Assembly: GCA_032718475.1 (NCBI GenBank)
Contig: JAUCBJ010006973.1
Coordinates: 1-60,436 of the forward strand
DNA: 60,436 nucleotides
Origin: Nemertoderma westbladi
Taxonomy: Eukaryota; Xenacoelomorpha; Nemertodermatida; Nemertodermatidae
Reading direction: 5' to 3'
Position 1 is the stretch's first letter. The number at the start of each line of letters is the position of its first letter. This document shows, one piece after another, positions 20,113 through 31,669 of the stretch. The translations under genes and the position numbers were made by a program. A model generated the notes under the pieces. The model was not told where the DNA came from. It saw only the letters and a program-made list of their open reading frames with translations, and did no database searches.

Positions 20113-21772
20113 CCCTATTACCACAGGGGGGGGGGGGGGGGGGGGGCGAATCGGCCCCTTCCTAGTTTTTAGTTGCTGTAACTTTGCAACCACATTACGT
20201 ACCGACCCAATTTTTATTGAGAATTAGCCAAATTTAATGCCGCATCTTTTGCAAAAAACGATGTTGCAATTGGATTTCTACTTTTCGATGTGGGTGCCAC
20301 TTCAAAATTTGGTCTCCAGCACCAAATTTTTTGAAATTGTCAAATTTTACAAAGTCATTCGTGATTTAGTAATTATTTATGTTTGGGCTATTTTTATTTA
20401 TTTTTATTGGTTTGGATCACTCTAATGCTCTATACAAGAATGTAAGTGTAGTGATACGTCATTTTTGGAGCACCAAAATTAGGGCGTGGCACATTAAAAT
20501 TTCAAAATTACTTTATTCGGAAAATTTACTAAAGTTTTGATTTCGAAGCATTTTTACTGGTTTTCTGGAGCGCTGAATCGATTGAAAGTAATATAGAAGC
20601 CTGAAGACTTAGTGGTTCGCTATTTTTGGTGCACCAAAATTAGGGCGTGGCACTTCAAATTTTGAAAAATACGAGATTCGGAAAATACACTAAAGTTTTG
20701 ATTTCAAATCATTTTTATAGGTTTTCTGGAGCGCTGAATCGATTAAAAGTAATATAGAAGCCTCAAATCCTTGGTGTACGTAATTTTCGGTGCACCAAAA
20801 TTAGGGCGTGGCACTTCAAATTTTGAAAAATACGAGATTCGGAAAATACACTAAAGTTTTGATTTGCAAAGCATTTTTATAGGTTTTCTGGTGCGCTGAA
20901 TCGATTGAAAGTAATATAGAAGCCTGAAGACTTAGTGGTTCGCTATTGTTGGTGCACCAAAATTAGGGCGTGGCACTTCAATTTTTGAAAAATACGAGAT
21001 TCGGAAAATACACAAAAGTTTTGATTTCAAATCATTTTTATACTGTAGGTTTTCTGGAGCGCTGAATCGATTGAAAGTAATATAGAAGCCTCAAATCCTT
21101 GGTGTACGTAATTTTCGGTGCACCAAAATTAGGGCGTGGCACTAATATAAATGCGGATATATAAATGCGGTAAAATTTCAATTTTGGTCTATTTTCCGAA
21201 TCTCGTTTTTTTTCAAAATTTTAAGTGCCACGCCCTAATTTTGGTGCGCCAAAAATGGCAAACCACTCTGTCTTCAGGCTTCTATATTACTTTCAATCGA
21301 TTCAGTGGCCCATAAAACCAATAAAGATGCGTTGAAATAAAAAATTAGGGGCATTTTCTGAATATCGATTTTTTCAAAATTTTAAGTGCCACGCCCACTT
21401 CTTAGGTGCACGAAAAATAGCATCCACTTCAATTTTTGGAAATGGAATATAATCACATTCGATTCAGCGTCTTGAAAAACCTACTAAATCTAGGCAACAC
21501 TGCCACACTATTAGTTTTTAGAAAACGAAAAATTTTGTAATTTTGTCCTGGGACTACTTTTATTTTTCATCAAAATTATGAGTCCCTGCTTATGAAATTT
21601 TAACTTTTTAAGGTTTGGTAGTGTTCATCTATAGTTGTTTCACTAACAGCCTAAATTTTGTTCGATTTCATTGGACGATTACAAAAATATAGTGGGTGGG
21701 CCGAATCGCCCCCCCCCCCCCCCCCCCCCCCCCAGTGGTGCTAATGGTCAAAACACCCCAGTGGTAATAGGG
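20113..21772. mobile_element. TTAA-flanked MITE (piggyBac-type) in Penelope ORF
   Basis: TTAA lies on both sides (20109-20112 and 21773-21776), and the ends are inverted repeats starting CCCTATTACCAC. TTAA duplication with CCCT termini is diagnostic of piggyBac-type elements. Just inside each end is a homopolymer (21 G at 20126-20146, 25 C at 21709-21733) followed by CGAATCGGCCC. The interior has tandem repeats and their inverted copies but no transposase, so it is nonautonomous. Confidence 0.9.
20465..21145 (+). repeat. 161-bp tandem array with alternating unit types
   Basis: CACCAAAATTAGGGCGTGGCAC recurs at 20471, 20632, 20793, 20955 and 21121, giving periods of 161, 161, 162 and 166. Units alternate between one ending with GAAGACTTAGTGGTTCGC and one ending with CAAATCCTTGGTGTACG, so the true repeat is a dimer of about 323 bp. 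Inverted, more diverged copies follow at 21180-21420. Confidence 0.9.
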
Positions 21773-21776
21773 TTAA

Positions 21777-22465
21777 GAAAATGTAATTGGTATTCACATG
21801 ACTTTAAACTCACTCCTATATTAGAAAGTTGAAAGTAGAGGGATCGTTTTCCGGAATCTGTATTATTATAGCTAGACATTATATTCTTCCACGGCTTAGA
21901 TAATATAGATTATAAATTTAGCAAGTCAAAGCCGTTGGGGTGTGGGATCCGGTTACAAAAATTAAATATATAAATATAATTGTAAGGAAACCAAGATATA
22001 ATTTATATAATAATATATATAATATATATATATAATATAATAAAATATATAAATATAATTGTAAGGAAACCAAGATCAACCACGTTAAATAAAAATTATA
22101 AGAAATTACACAAGCTTTCGAAATAATATAATATTTCTTTTTCAAGTGATTTAAATAATTAAATAAATAAATAGCTAATTCATTACAGTTTCCATGAAAT
22201 TAAGCGTCTACAGTACATTAGTCTACATAATGAGTTCTCTAATCTGGATTAAATACGTCTAAGCCGAAATTATTGCAAACCGCTTCATTTATAGTGTTGA
22301 GACCAAATGGCTTGATTGTTCTTAAGGTGCACTGCCAGTATCCTTCCCTTGTACGGATCTCCCGTCGCTGATCTTTCTTTCCCCTGCCTTTGTAATGGAC
22401 CTTTTCAATGGGTGTTATTTCGAAATGCGAAAAATCATGGTTTTCATTTTTACAAAAATGTTTCT
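21777..22465 (-). other. Penelope 5' end and 3' UTR of the leading copy
   Basis: From 21777 to about 21860 the minus strand continues the Penelope coding frame interrupted by the MITE. From about 21960 to 22465 the sequence repeats 16291-16678, the 3' UTR, including AAGCTTTCGAAATAATATAAT and GAAATTAAGCGTCTACAG. A TA-rich insertion (21995-22040) distinguishes the two copies. Confidence 0.75.
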
Positions 22466-22939
22466 CTAAAGTTTCTCTAAAATGTTTCTTCTATGATTCT
22501 TTATATTACACTTATATTGTGATAGCCTTGGTTTAAATGTTTCTGTTGATCCGATTCCTTGTAAGTTACATATTTTACATTTTGCTAAATATATTATATC
22601 TTTGTCATCACAGGTAAGGCGCTGTTTAATTTCATATTTAGTTTTCAAACGGGTCGAGGTTAATCCGAATTGTTTTGTTGGTTTTATCGCTTCACATTGT
22701 ATACATTTCTGTCTTGTACATTTTTTAGATCCAGCATGTGTTGTATTTGCCTGGTTCTTCTGCTTTGATGTTAAACTGGATGGAGCTAAAATTCCCTTTA
22801 GCGTAGGGGCCCGACGGTTAATATTTACTATTTTATAAGAGTCAATGAGTTGCTTGGTCCTGATGTCTGTTCTTAGAATAGGTGTATGTTTGTCTTTTCT
22901 TTCTTTGTTTATTGGAGATAAAATGGACGTCCAGTTCAT
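22466..22939 (-). CDS. Penelope GIY-YIG endonuclease with linker, right copy
   Basis: A 157-codon open frame holds the Penelope linker and endonuclease. It includes NRRAPTLKGIL, the Cys cluster KKCTRQKCIQC, and the diverged GIY-YIG core IIYLAKCKICN with GIGSTE. The coding sense extends upstream of the first Met to about 23040, so this copy is truncated at its 5' side. The last residues change relative to the left copy because of a small rearrangement near 22470-22490. Confidence 0.8.
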   Translation of the reverse strand: MNWTSILSPINKERKDKHTPILRTDIRTKQLIDSYKIVNINRRAPTLKGILAPSSLTSKQKNQANTTHAGSKKCTRQKCIQCEAIKPTKQFGLTSTRLKTKYEIKQRLTCDDKDIIYLAKCKICNLQGIGSTETFKPRLSQYKCNIKNHRRNILEKL

Positions 22940-23040
22940 CAGTGACGTGTTAAATAGTGTGGGATCCTGTAGCCTTGTAAAACGCCGCGAAAGAATAAAA
23001 GAGTATTTTTAACATAATTTAATTACAAATTTTCGCTAGC

Positions 23041-23257
23041 TACGATGTTCACTTATATACATTATAAATTATATATATGGTTGTATTTGTGTATATATAT
23101 GTATATGGTTGATTGGGTAGTACAACTGCTACTTGGTTTTGGATTTTACATTTTTACTGTGGACTTTAGATTTTACTTAATAATATATGCCAGCCAGACT
23201 GGCGCCGCGCGCTTGTATGACCATATTAAATACTACTTGCATAATAATAATTTAATT
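23041..23257. other. AT-rich gap, no features
   Basis: Between the truncated Penelope copy and the next MITE. It contains TA-rich microsatellite-like runs and no supported gene. Confidence 0.4.
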
Positions 23258-23327
23258 GTGGGGCGAGACACGTAGTCGGCGAGCCTTGGCATACGGTTCA
23301 TATAGGGCAAATGGGGCATGTCCGTCA

Positions 23328-23361
<34 letters not shown>

Positions 23362-23904
23362 CCGTCTGTCTGGTAAATGTTTGAACGCGAATTTCTCGGC
23401 ATCGCTGGTTCGGAATTGAACCAAACTTAGTAGGTAAGTAGTAGAGAGAAAGTTTAGAAAGTTTGTAAAGTTTGGTGAAAAATCATGCAGTCTGACGTCA
23501 GCTACGACAGATTATGTGGTTTTTAGAAAATGTTAAATTTCTCGGGAAGGCCTCATTTTCCTGAGCTGAAATTTTGGTGGCCTGTAGAGAATCATGAAGT
23601 CTATCTTTTACGAAATTTAAAAGGTAAGAAATTTAATTGGGGATCCGCTAGAGACTCAGAAGTAATGACATAGGCCTACCGGTACGGTACTGTTGTACAG
23701 TGCTGCACTGGTAAGTACGAAATTGCAGAATAACAATTTGACACCACCTAGCGGCTGAGCGGATTAACATATGATTGTATGTAACGAATGAATACATTTA
23801 TAGCATGGAATATGGGGTCCAAACTAGACATGCCCCATTTGCTCTATATGAACCGTATGCCAAGGCTTGCCAACTACGTGCTGCGCGAAGTCCCCACGAA
23901 CGTG
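23258..23904. mobile_element. Foldback MITE family F, copy 1
   Basis: The left end GTGGGGCGAGACACGTAG runs into GCCTTGGCATACGGTTCATAT. The right end holds the inverted match (23830-23904). Next to the left end is a GTCT/GTCC microsatellite (23321-23371). About 420 bp of the left half recur at 52507-52930. The short ORFs across the microsatellite are not genes. Confidence 0.8.
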
Positions 23905-24452
23905 TCTGGTAAACGTGTCATTGATATATTAGATAGCGTTTCTGATTCAAGTTATTGTCCTTTATTTTTACTATCGCATTATTATGGTAAGCTTGTTTTG
24001 GAATGTTCCAGACTCGCAAATATTTTTGTTGCTTCAACAAAGGCAACTTTATGGTGTCACGTGTATTAAATTTACAGAGCATGATTGATTAATAATTATT
24101 GGATTTGATGTCGATGAATATATTAGTAGTTAGTGATTTATATTAGTAGTGATAATTAGATTATACTAGTGATAATTATATAAATCATCTTATTATAAAT
24201 ATATATCTTAATCATATTATGTTTTCAGGTACCCTCCTCTAATTTCATATTTCCACCCCTCCCCCCACCCCCACCCCCTACCCCACCGCCCACTAACACT
24301 GACACCACTAACAGTTCTGTAACACTATTGTCCATTATTGTGTAATGGTTTTGGTTCTATCCGTCGCTTATCTAACCTGTTACCTTTTACTAATCAGCAT
24401 GATCCTGTTCAATAGTGCAGTATATAATTCTTTAAAAAATATCTGAATTGTA
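23905..24452. other. Gene-free stretch
   Basis: No supported gene. It includes TAGTAGTGAT-type short repeats near 24120-24170 and a C-rich stretch near 24250-24290. Confidence 0.4.
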
Positions 24453-24456
24453 TTAA

Positions 24457-26139
24457 GGGGAGATGGAACCCTTAAAATTTTCAAAAAAATAAAATTTTTG
24501 AGATTTTTTTTTAGTTGTTTAAGATTACAATTTTCCGTAGATTATGGATATTGACACTTTAAAACCATATCATGAGTCCAAACCGCTTGAAACTATGTCT
24601 GTTTGTCTGTTAGTCTGTTTTTTGTCTGTTTGCGAAAATATACAGTGTAAAAAATCTCACTACATTTAGCTAAAACTTTTGGCTATGGGGTTTTCCTGGT
24701 CTGAGATTTCATTTATGGTATCAGTTTCTAAAATTTATTGAGTCTAGCCTAGTCCTTTCTGTCCGTCTGTCTGTCTGTCTGTCTTTTTAGTCTGTCTGTC
24801 AAAATATAAAAAAATACACCAGACCTAACTAAAGATATTGCTATGGGGTTTTTCTGGTCTGTGATATCGTTTCTGGTATCAGTTTCTACAATTTATGGAG
24901 TCTAGTCCTATCTGTCCGTCTGTCGGTCTTTTTAGTCTGTCTGTCAAAATATAAAAAATACACCAGACCTAACTAAAAATTTTGCTATGGGGTTTTTCTG
25001 GTCTGTGATTTCGTTTCTGGTATCAGTTTCTAGGATTTACGGATTATTCGTCCTGTCTGTCCGCCTGTCTGTCTGTCTGTCATTTGGTCTGTCCGTCAAG
25101 GACAGACAAAATTACAGACAGAATTGACGGAGAGACATACTAGAATCCATTAATAGTGAAAACAGACATAGGAAATGACATCACAGACCGGGAAAACCCC
25201 CATAGCAAAATTTTAATTAGGTGTTGTGTGCTTTTTTAAATTTGACGGACACACCAAAAGACTGACAGAATGGACGGTCAGACATGCTAGAATCCATCAA
25301 TAGTAAAAACTGACATTGGAAATGAAATCACAGACCAGAATAACCCCATAACAAAATTTTATTTAGTTGTTGTGTGCTTTTTTAAATTTTGACGGACAGA
25401 CCAAAAGTCAGACAGAATGGACGGACAGACATAGTAGAATCCGTCAATCTTGAAAACTGACATTGGAAATGGAGTCACAGACCAGGAAAACCCCATAAAA
25501 AAATTTTATTTGAGTGTTGTATGCTTTTTTATATTTTGACGGACAAACCAAAAGACAGACAGACGGACAGACAGACTAGAATCCGTCAATCGTGAAAACT
25601 AACATCGGAAATGAAATCACGGAACAGAAAAAGCCCATAGCGAAAGTTTTATTTTTTGTTAGAAAAAATGTCCTTTCAAAATTTGACAATAATGGTATGC
25701 ATGAAAATTCTCCCATTTATAAAAATTGGCGGGAAGGTTTGAAAACTTTGAATGCATTTTTCTCCTACTTCAATTTTTCATGTTATTTTGGATACAAATG
25801 CCCCATTATCTCGAGAACGGCTCTATGAAATTTCTTGAAATTTTGACACATGATCCATGGCGGTGTGGCGCATAACTGGAACCTCTAATATCATAGTTTA
25901 CTCATCATCATTCTTTGTATTTTAGGAAAAAATCCCAAATTTTTGACCTTTTTTTAAAAAATATGAAAAATAATACAAAAAATTCGAAAATTTCGAATTT
26001 TTTTAGGTTCCAGGTCTGACGGAGTGGCTACTTTAATAGCAGACCAAATTTCATAAAAATCGACCTGGTAGTTCTGGAGAAAACGGGGCATTTGTTTAAA
26101 AGGCGTTTCTATGGGAAAATCTAAGGGTTCCATCTCCCC
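24457..26139. mobile_element. TTAA-flanked foldback MITE with GTCT repeats
   Basis: The inverted ends are GGGGAGATGGAACCCTTA and its complement, with TTAA on both sides (24453-24456, 26140-26143). The left half has tandem units around GGTTTTTCTGGTCTGTGAT (24688, 24845, 24990) with GTCT-rich runs. The right half carries them in inverse orientation, so the whole can fold into a long imperfect hairpin. There is no transposase. TTAA duplication places it with piggyBac-type elements, although the termini begin GGGG. Confidence 0.87.
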
Positions 26140-26291
26140 TTAAAAATTTGCTTGTCAGAAGTAAATAACTTGTTTGAAAGTTGTCAAGTGACTTGCACGT
26201 TATTTCGAACCACCTCCAATATTTGACATGTACGCTCTCATGATCATGACATGTTCATTAGAAACGTGATAATCCAAACTTATTTTATTAC

Positions 26292-27178
26292 TGTTTGCGC
26301 TTTTAGACCTTTATCAGTTTAACCTGCTAATTTATGTGTCTTATGATGTCTGAGAGCCCGCAAAAAATATGACCATAGTAGAAGCCAGTCTAGCGCGGCG
26401 TATGACCCACCGTGTGTGGGAGACTGAATTCTATAAGCGAGAGTGAGGTAGGCTAATCTGTATTATTCGATTGATCTCTTCTATATAATATCCAAAAACT
26501 ATGTTCACTTTCAGGGCAATATCAACAGTTCCTTTAGATGTTGCGCTTTTAAATACCAGACAGAGTTATAACATGCAATAATTACAACGGATTGTTTGTT
26601 TAATCGAGCCACTATGTTTTACATTATTTAGGAATGTAGAATTATTCACTCGCACTCACTTTACTGACAATAGTACTGAAACACATTAATTTGCTGACTG
26701 TAACCAATTTTACTCATATATAAGGAGAAATTTACCTCGCTTACGCTGGGGTTATGAAATAGCATAAAATTCATACAGACCACTGTAATTTGAGTCAAGC
26801 AATTGCTGCTAATATTTCCTTCTGCTTATCTCAATAATAAAGAAAGTTAGGGGGAATTATCGATTATTCGTACATATTCTCCAAATATTAGCATCCATTA
26901 AATGTGTTACCAAGTAACAATGAATAACAGTATAAAACAGTATAAAATATGCGGTGCCGGCATTTAATCAACAGTCAGATGTTTGCTGTTACAACAGTCA
27001 GTATAGCAGTACAGGGAGAGTTTGGGAGTGAGTACCGAGAGTGAGTACCGAGAGATAATTTACAATAAACTATAATAACTCTAGCCAATGGTCTTGGACA
27101 GAAGTCAGAATGTATGATTTTGTCACATTGCGGCATATTCATATGTAATCAAGGTTTCAAGAAACCGTAAAGTGAAAA
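26292..27178 (+). repeat. Family A LTR-like repeat flanking BEL copy 2 (left)
   Basis: It starts TGTTTGCGCTTTTAG. It matches 42150-42684 and then 46826-46937, with a gap of about 250 bp in the other copy. On the plus strand TATAAAA at 26941 is followed 30 nt later by ACAGTCAG, an initiator-like start, and the same spacing holds at 42546. An AATAAA lies at about 27064. CTCTAGCCA followed by TGGTCTTGGACAG near 27080 could be an LTR end and primer-binding site. This points to plus-strand transcription, opposite to the BEL genes. Confidence 0.7.
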
Positions 27179-27379
27179 TAGTAGGAGGGCTTAATTAATT
27201 AATTAATTAATAGGAGGGCTATAACTCCTGGGAGAAGGGTGCAATACAATTGCATCGGAAGGATTTGGATTTCGGTCGGTGTATCCGCCAGTCGAGGTAC
27301 CCATTGATCAATGTTGATAGGAGGTTTTCTCCTCTCCTTTGATTAGGCTGCACCATCAATACGTTTATTAGAGGACCCA
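27179..27379. other. Spacer between family A repeat and ORF Y
   Basis: Contains five TTAA repeats in a row (27192-27211) and the C-terminal surroundings of ORF Y. Nothing else is supported. Confidence 0.4.
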
Positions 27380-30300
27380 ACCGATTGAGGGCGCACAACC
27401 TTTAAGGCCCATCCCAGGACAGCAGCCTATACTGGTCCTGTCTTAGTCGTCTGTACAACCACCGTACGTAGACCGTGAGTAGTCAGGAATTTTCGGGGTT
27501 TAACAGTTCTGTCTAATTCCCGTTCTCTCGCTTTGTAGTCATAAGGATGCCGGTGGACTTCTTGTAACTCAGCGTGCGCATTTACAAACGTCTCACCATA
27601 CTCAGGGTCTATACTTATAAAGCTGATCAAATGATAAGATTCAATATTACTCGGATTAATATTTCATAAATATTTCCAGACGTATTTGGTGGAAAAACAC
27701 CCACCAACGCGTTTGATTAAATTGTAGCTGGGAGTATGAGTTTTTAGGGGTGAAATGCATACACTCCCACGTTCGCACGTCCTGGAAAATAACAATGGTG
27801 TGACTCGCAGTGAAGATCTGCGCTGGCTTCCAAAGCTCGTATGTATCGAAGTTCAATTAACACGTCTACACTTTCGATGTCTTGGCTAAAAGGGCAATCC
27901 CAACTAGCGTGTCCTTTAAGTTGACAGTAATGACATTGTGTCATAAACTGGGGACGAACAGTGAAGATATGCTTATTATTGATGCAGCAATAAGCACAAT
28001 AAATCTCCATTAAGGGTTTGTCTTTGAAATAAGAACAAAGTTCAACAGAGTCTAATGGAGTAGTGTGATCACGAGAGGCGCATAATCAACAGGTAACTTC
28101 CAGGAAATATAGCTGGCGTGTCTATAATCATAGTCTGTAAGACCTTGGTCGCAGACATTGAGGGCCTTGATACCACTCCAGCGTGTGATCATAATCATTG
28201 CTCCTAGGAGTCGTTGGTTGGATCACATCTGCTACCAAACAGATAGGTTCCTCTTCGGTCTGGAGAACTTCATTAGATGTGGTCATTCCTTTAGTTTGGA
28301 TTTCCATGATGGAAGTTTAGTTCTCTGTAGAACAGTGGAATGCATATTATGAATGCAAACGTCTTTAAAGATAGCGAATCCGGCACTATCTAGTTTCTGA
28401 GTGGCAGAGTTCCGCAGGCTGAGTTTAGTTAGTGCGCGATCTTTAAACTGACTAGCAACGTTCCGAAACAGAGTCAGAAAGCGCCTAAAACATTCAAATC
28501 GGATGAATTTGTTATGTTCATCTAACTTAACAAGCTTAGTTCCCAGGATAAGGAGATGGGAACGTATGGTTCGACTGCACACATCAGCTAACCATCCAGA
28601 AAGTGAGGTATTTTCGACTATGGTGTAGATGGCCAAGGAAGGACGGAGGGGAATGCTCATAAAACTATAAACCGCTCCAGGCGCTGTCAATGGCCCATCG
28701 AAATATAAACGTGAATAATGTTTACCATAAATCTGTTGATAATTAAGCGGGTTTCCCACTTTGAAATTTCATCCGTATTCTTGGAACGCTAAAGGTCCGA
28801 TGGAAGTTCGTTGGACTTTATTTATCCCGCTCGGCGTAGTAGCGTACATGTTTTGGACAAATCCTCGACCTTCTCCCCAAGGTGCTATTAATTGTGTGTC
28901 GACGAAAGGATATGGGATATTTTATTTCTAAAATCATTCTGCAGACCTCCATAGATCGTGGAACCAAGTTTAAGTATTCTTTTGTCAAATAGCATTTCGA
29001 GCACGGGTCGAGGAAGCATAGAGCCATCTATTCCCATAGCTGGTTTCCGATCAGTGTTGATCACATAACGCTGTGCGAGTTCGAATTTTCCATGTCAGAG
29101 TCTCTTTTGTATCTCAGTAAGATTTTCAAAAGAGTAGTTAATCGAATCGGAACACGGTCGGGTGAAGACTTGGGTGGAACTGGCTAGTCCTCGAATATGG
29201 ATAAGTTGAGTAGTCCCAAGTTCTACCATAGGAACACTACCTTCATTATCGTATGTTACAACACCATACATTTCAATAATGTTTTGAGTTTTGTTCCATT
29301 CAGCCGTGGCTCTTTCTAACGTCATATCCACAGGGTGCAATAATGTCACTCTTTTGCAGGCATTAGTTAAATCACGATATTTTAAATAATGCGTAGTATG
29401 CGTAGTTTCTTCTCCGTAACACTGTATGCGTTCTTCCTCGAACAACACATCCAAGTTCCAATGAACTAATCAAGTTTTGATGAATCCGTCGAGGTTGTAC
29501 AGAGGGAGCACACTGTTCTCTATTCTGGCAACATTATACGGTTTTCTTAATGAGTTCTATTTAACTAATTGATCGTGATGTTTTTGAAGCTGTTCCAGTT
29601 CAACCAGATCAAGGGGATTTATTAAAGGAAGAAACCTTAGACTGTGTATAGGATCCTCGGGTTTTACCATGTAATATTGAGCTCAATGGACATAGTAGGG
29701 GTGATCTTTGATCCCGTAAAATGAGTTTTGTAAGGGTCTAGCACGCATATTAATCTCATGCACCATGCGACAAACAAGGTCTGCTTGGTTGTATGGAGGT
29801 TCAACGAGAACACCATCTACACGAGCAGTTTCGATCGGAGGATGCTGTAACATGGGAGCATCAGCGATAAGCTCGCAAGATCGCAAGTCGGTAGGTATTG
29901 ACTGGTTGGGGTTGCACTGTGGCAAATAGTTGGTTGCCAAACTGCGGAATCATTAAGGGATGGATGATGGTTTTCGAATAGAGATCAGTCATGAGTATCT
30001 TAGTTTCAGTTTACGCCAAAGCTGCTTCCTCTCTCTCATCCATTTCAATATGTTTCTCCTCAAGCTGATTATTCTCTTCCTGACTCTGAAACAGGTCACA
30101 TAAAAACTCTTGTAATGAATATGTATGTCTAAGTTCGTTGTCTCTTTTGAGGTTTTCAATTTCTTGATCGAACTGAGGTAGGAACTGAGGCTCTCACAGC
30201 TTGTACCTGTTGATGTAATTTAATTTTGTCTAAGACATGGTTTGAATGGGGAAATCATGTGTCCTCATCTCAATCCGGCTAGATATGTAGGGCGAATATC

Positions 30301-31280
30301 CAATGAACCAACAGCTGGAATGCCACTGATCAGTTGTTCGGGTAAAACCAGATATTTAAACAATATGTATAACTCAGGAGGGCCAGTTATACTTTTAGGA
30401 GCGAGAGTTTGTAGTCACACCGAGAAATGAGGGGGTCTGACCGAGTATTCTGGAACTCTGATCATAGGTTTACTTAAGGATCGTTTGAGTCGAGTGATCG
30501 TGGGTTGCACGTCGAACAGATTTTGCTCAAAACTGCCGTATGTTTAGCGCAATGTCTACATGGGTGCTTGTAGCATTCTGTTTGTTGATTAGGTCTGGGG
30601 CATTCGTCACAATAACACCAAAGACGCACATCTTGTAAATTAAATGCTGGTGACCTTTCTCACGTTTTACAGTATTTTTCAATTTGCTCGAAATTGTCCA
30701 GTACAACAGGTTGTGGTTGATTCGCTGTAAGGTACATCATGGTAAAATATCATCGTTTAAGTTTGATCATAGGGTCAGGATGTATACCTTGTGGATATCG
30801 AGTTTCTAAGTTTTGCTGACTCGCTACGTTAAGATAAGTTTCTCAGAGGAACTCCAAATACTCGTAAAAGATTGTGCGTTTGTCTGGTTCTTTGACATCT
30901 TCTCTTTCGAGATGATTTCCAATAGAGTTTTCATGATCGATCTTGTCTTTCCGGCTCCTTTGTGCATGAAATTTGAATAGAATCATCTCCATTTCCATGT
31001 CCAAATCATCTGTATCGTGTAAATCGATAGGGTTTCCAGTAATTAGGAAATCCATATACATACCATATCGATGCGTATACGCAAGGTGAATTTTCTATAA
31101 TCTAATTCACGCTTAAGCTATTCCTTGGTAATTGGTGGTTCGATATAACGTCCATCATCAGTTGTTGTAGGTTTACTAGCGTCGCCGCTTAATAAACTAT
31201 CAAGATACGCTTGTAGAGGTTGCGTATATCTCTCCTTAATACTAAGGTCCCCCTCTATCAATTCAGTCATAGTATACATG
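27380..31280 (-). pseudogene. ORF Y: long decayed coding region, unknown function
   Basis: About 3.9 kb reads as one degenerate protein on the minus strand from a Met near 31280. Open pieces are 30843-31061, 29683-29940, 29095-29454, 28818-29027, 28283-28759 and 27744-28010, in shifting frames. A Cys-rich cluster (WCYCDECP, then KHPCRHCAKH) lies near 30560-30640. A coiled coil lies near 30000-30190. A CCHC knuckle CHYCQLKGHASWDC lies near 27890-27940. No signal peptide, membrane segment, protease, RT or integrase motif is seen. Most in-frame stops are TGA. It follows pol on the same strand, where an env-like gene might sit, but the sequence does not look like an envelope protein. I do not recognise it. 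Confidence 0.6.
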
Positions 31281-31669
31281 GGAGTTTATCACTATTATAA
31301 TAAAGGCTAGCGGGCATGGCTGCCTAATCTGCTCCCCACAGGCCCCCGGACAGCCAGAGATTCTCAGCGCCGGTGTACTATTGTTGCTGTGCCCCTCGCC
31401 AACGTAGTAGCTACACAACGACAACAATAATCAGCGCGAGTCACTCCACTATCCGTTCCCAGGGCTCAAATAAAGTAGAGATAATTATTGCAGGTACAGG
31501 ATGACTTTCACAATTGCGGTACGCTACTGTAAACACACTTTAGTAGTAACATTCACCTTTAAATACACAAATTCCGCATTCATGCCACAATTCACATAAT
31601 TTGGGGCCATTTCTCGATTAATCAAATGCCTTCCAGAATATCACATTGTTGTTGTGTATCTGTAATTCA
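31281..31669. other. Upstream region of ORF Y
   Basis: No ORF. It is moderately GC-rich around 31310-31460 compared with its surroundings. It may hold the 5' region of ORF Y, but no promoter element stands out. Confidence 0.35.

Larger units (their letters stand above)
16291..23040 (-). mobile_element. Penelope-like element in partial head-to-tail tandem
   Basis: Reverse transcriptase and GIY-YIG endonuclease pieces lie on the minus strand. A roughly 850-bp segment (16291-17140, endonuclease end plus 3' UTR) is repeated nearly identically at 21960-22870, upstream of the main copy. This head-to-tail arrangement with a 5'-truncated leading copy is the known pseudo-LTR structure of Penelope elements. 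The main copy is interrupted by a TTAA-flanked MITE (20113-21772) and by about 650 bp of unrelated sequence (17170-17825). Confidence 0.88.

Noticed and set aside
20465-21145. Regularly spaced repeats resembling a CRISPR array
   Set aside because: The repeated unit is the whole 161-bp period with no unique spacers, and the context is an animal transposon.
23045-23424. ORFs over the GTCT microsatellite
   Set aside because: They read simple repeats and have no conserved residues. The same artefact occurs at 52447-52655.
27380-31280. ORF Y as an envelope gene
   Set aside because: Its position would fit, but no signal peptide, fusion peptide or transmembrane segment is visible in the open pieces.
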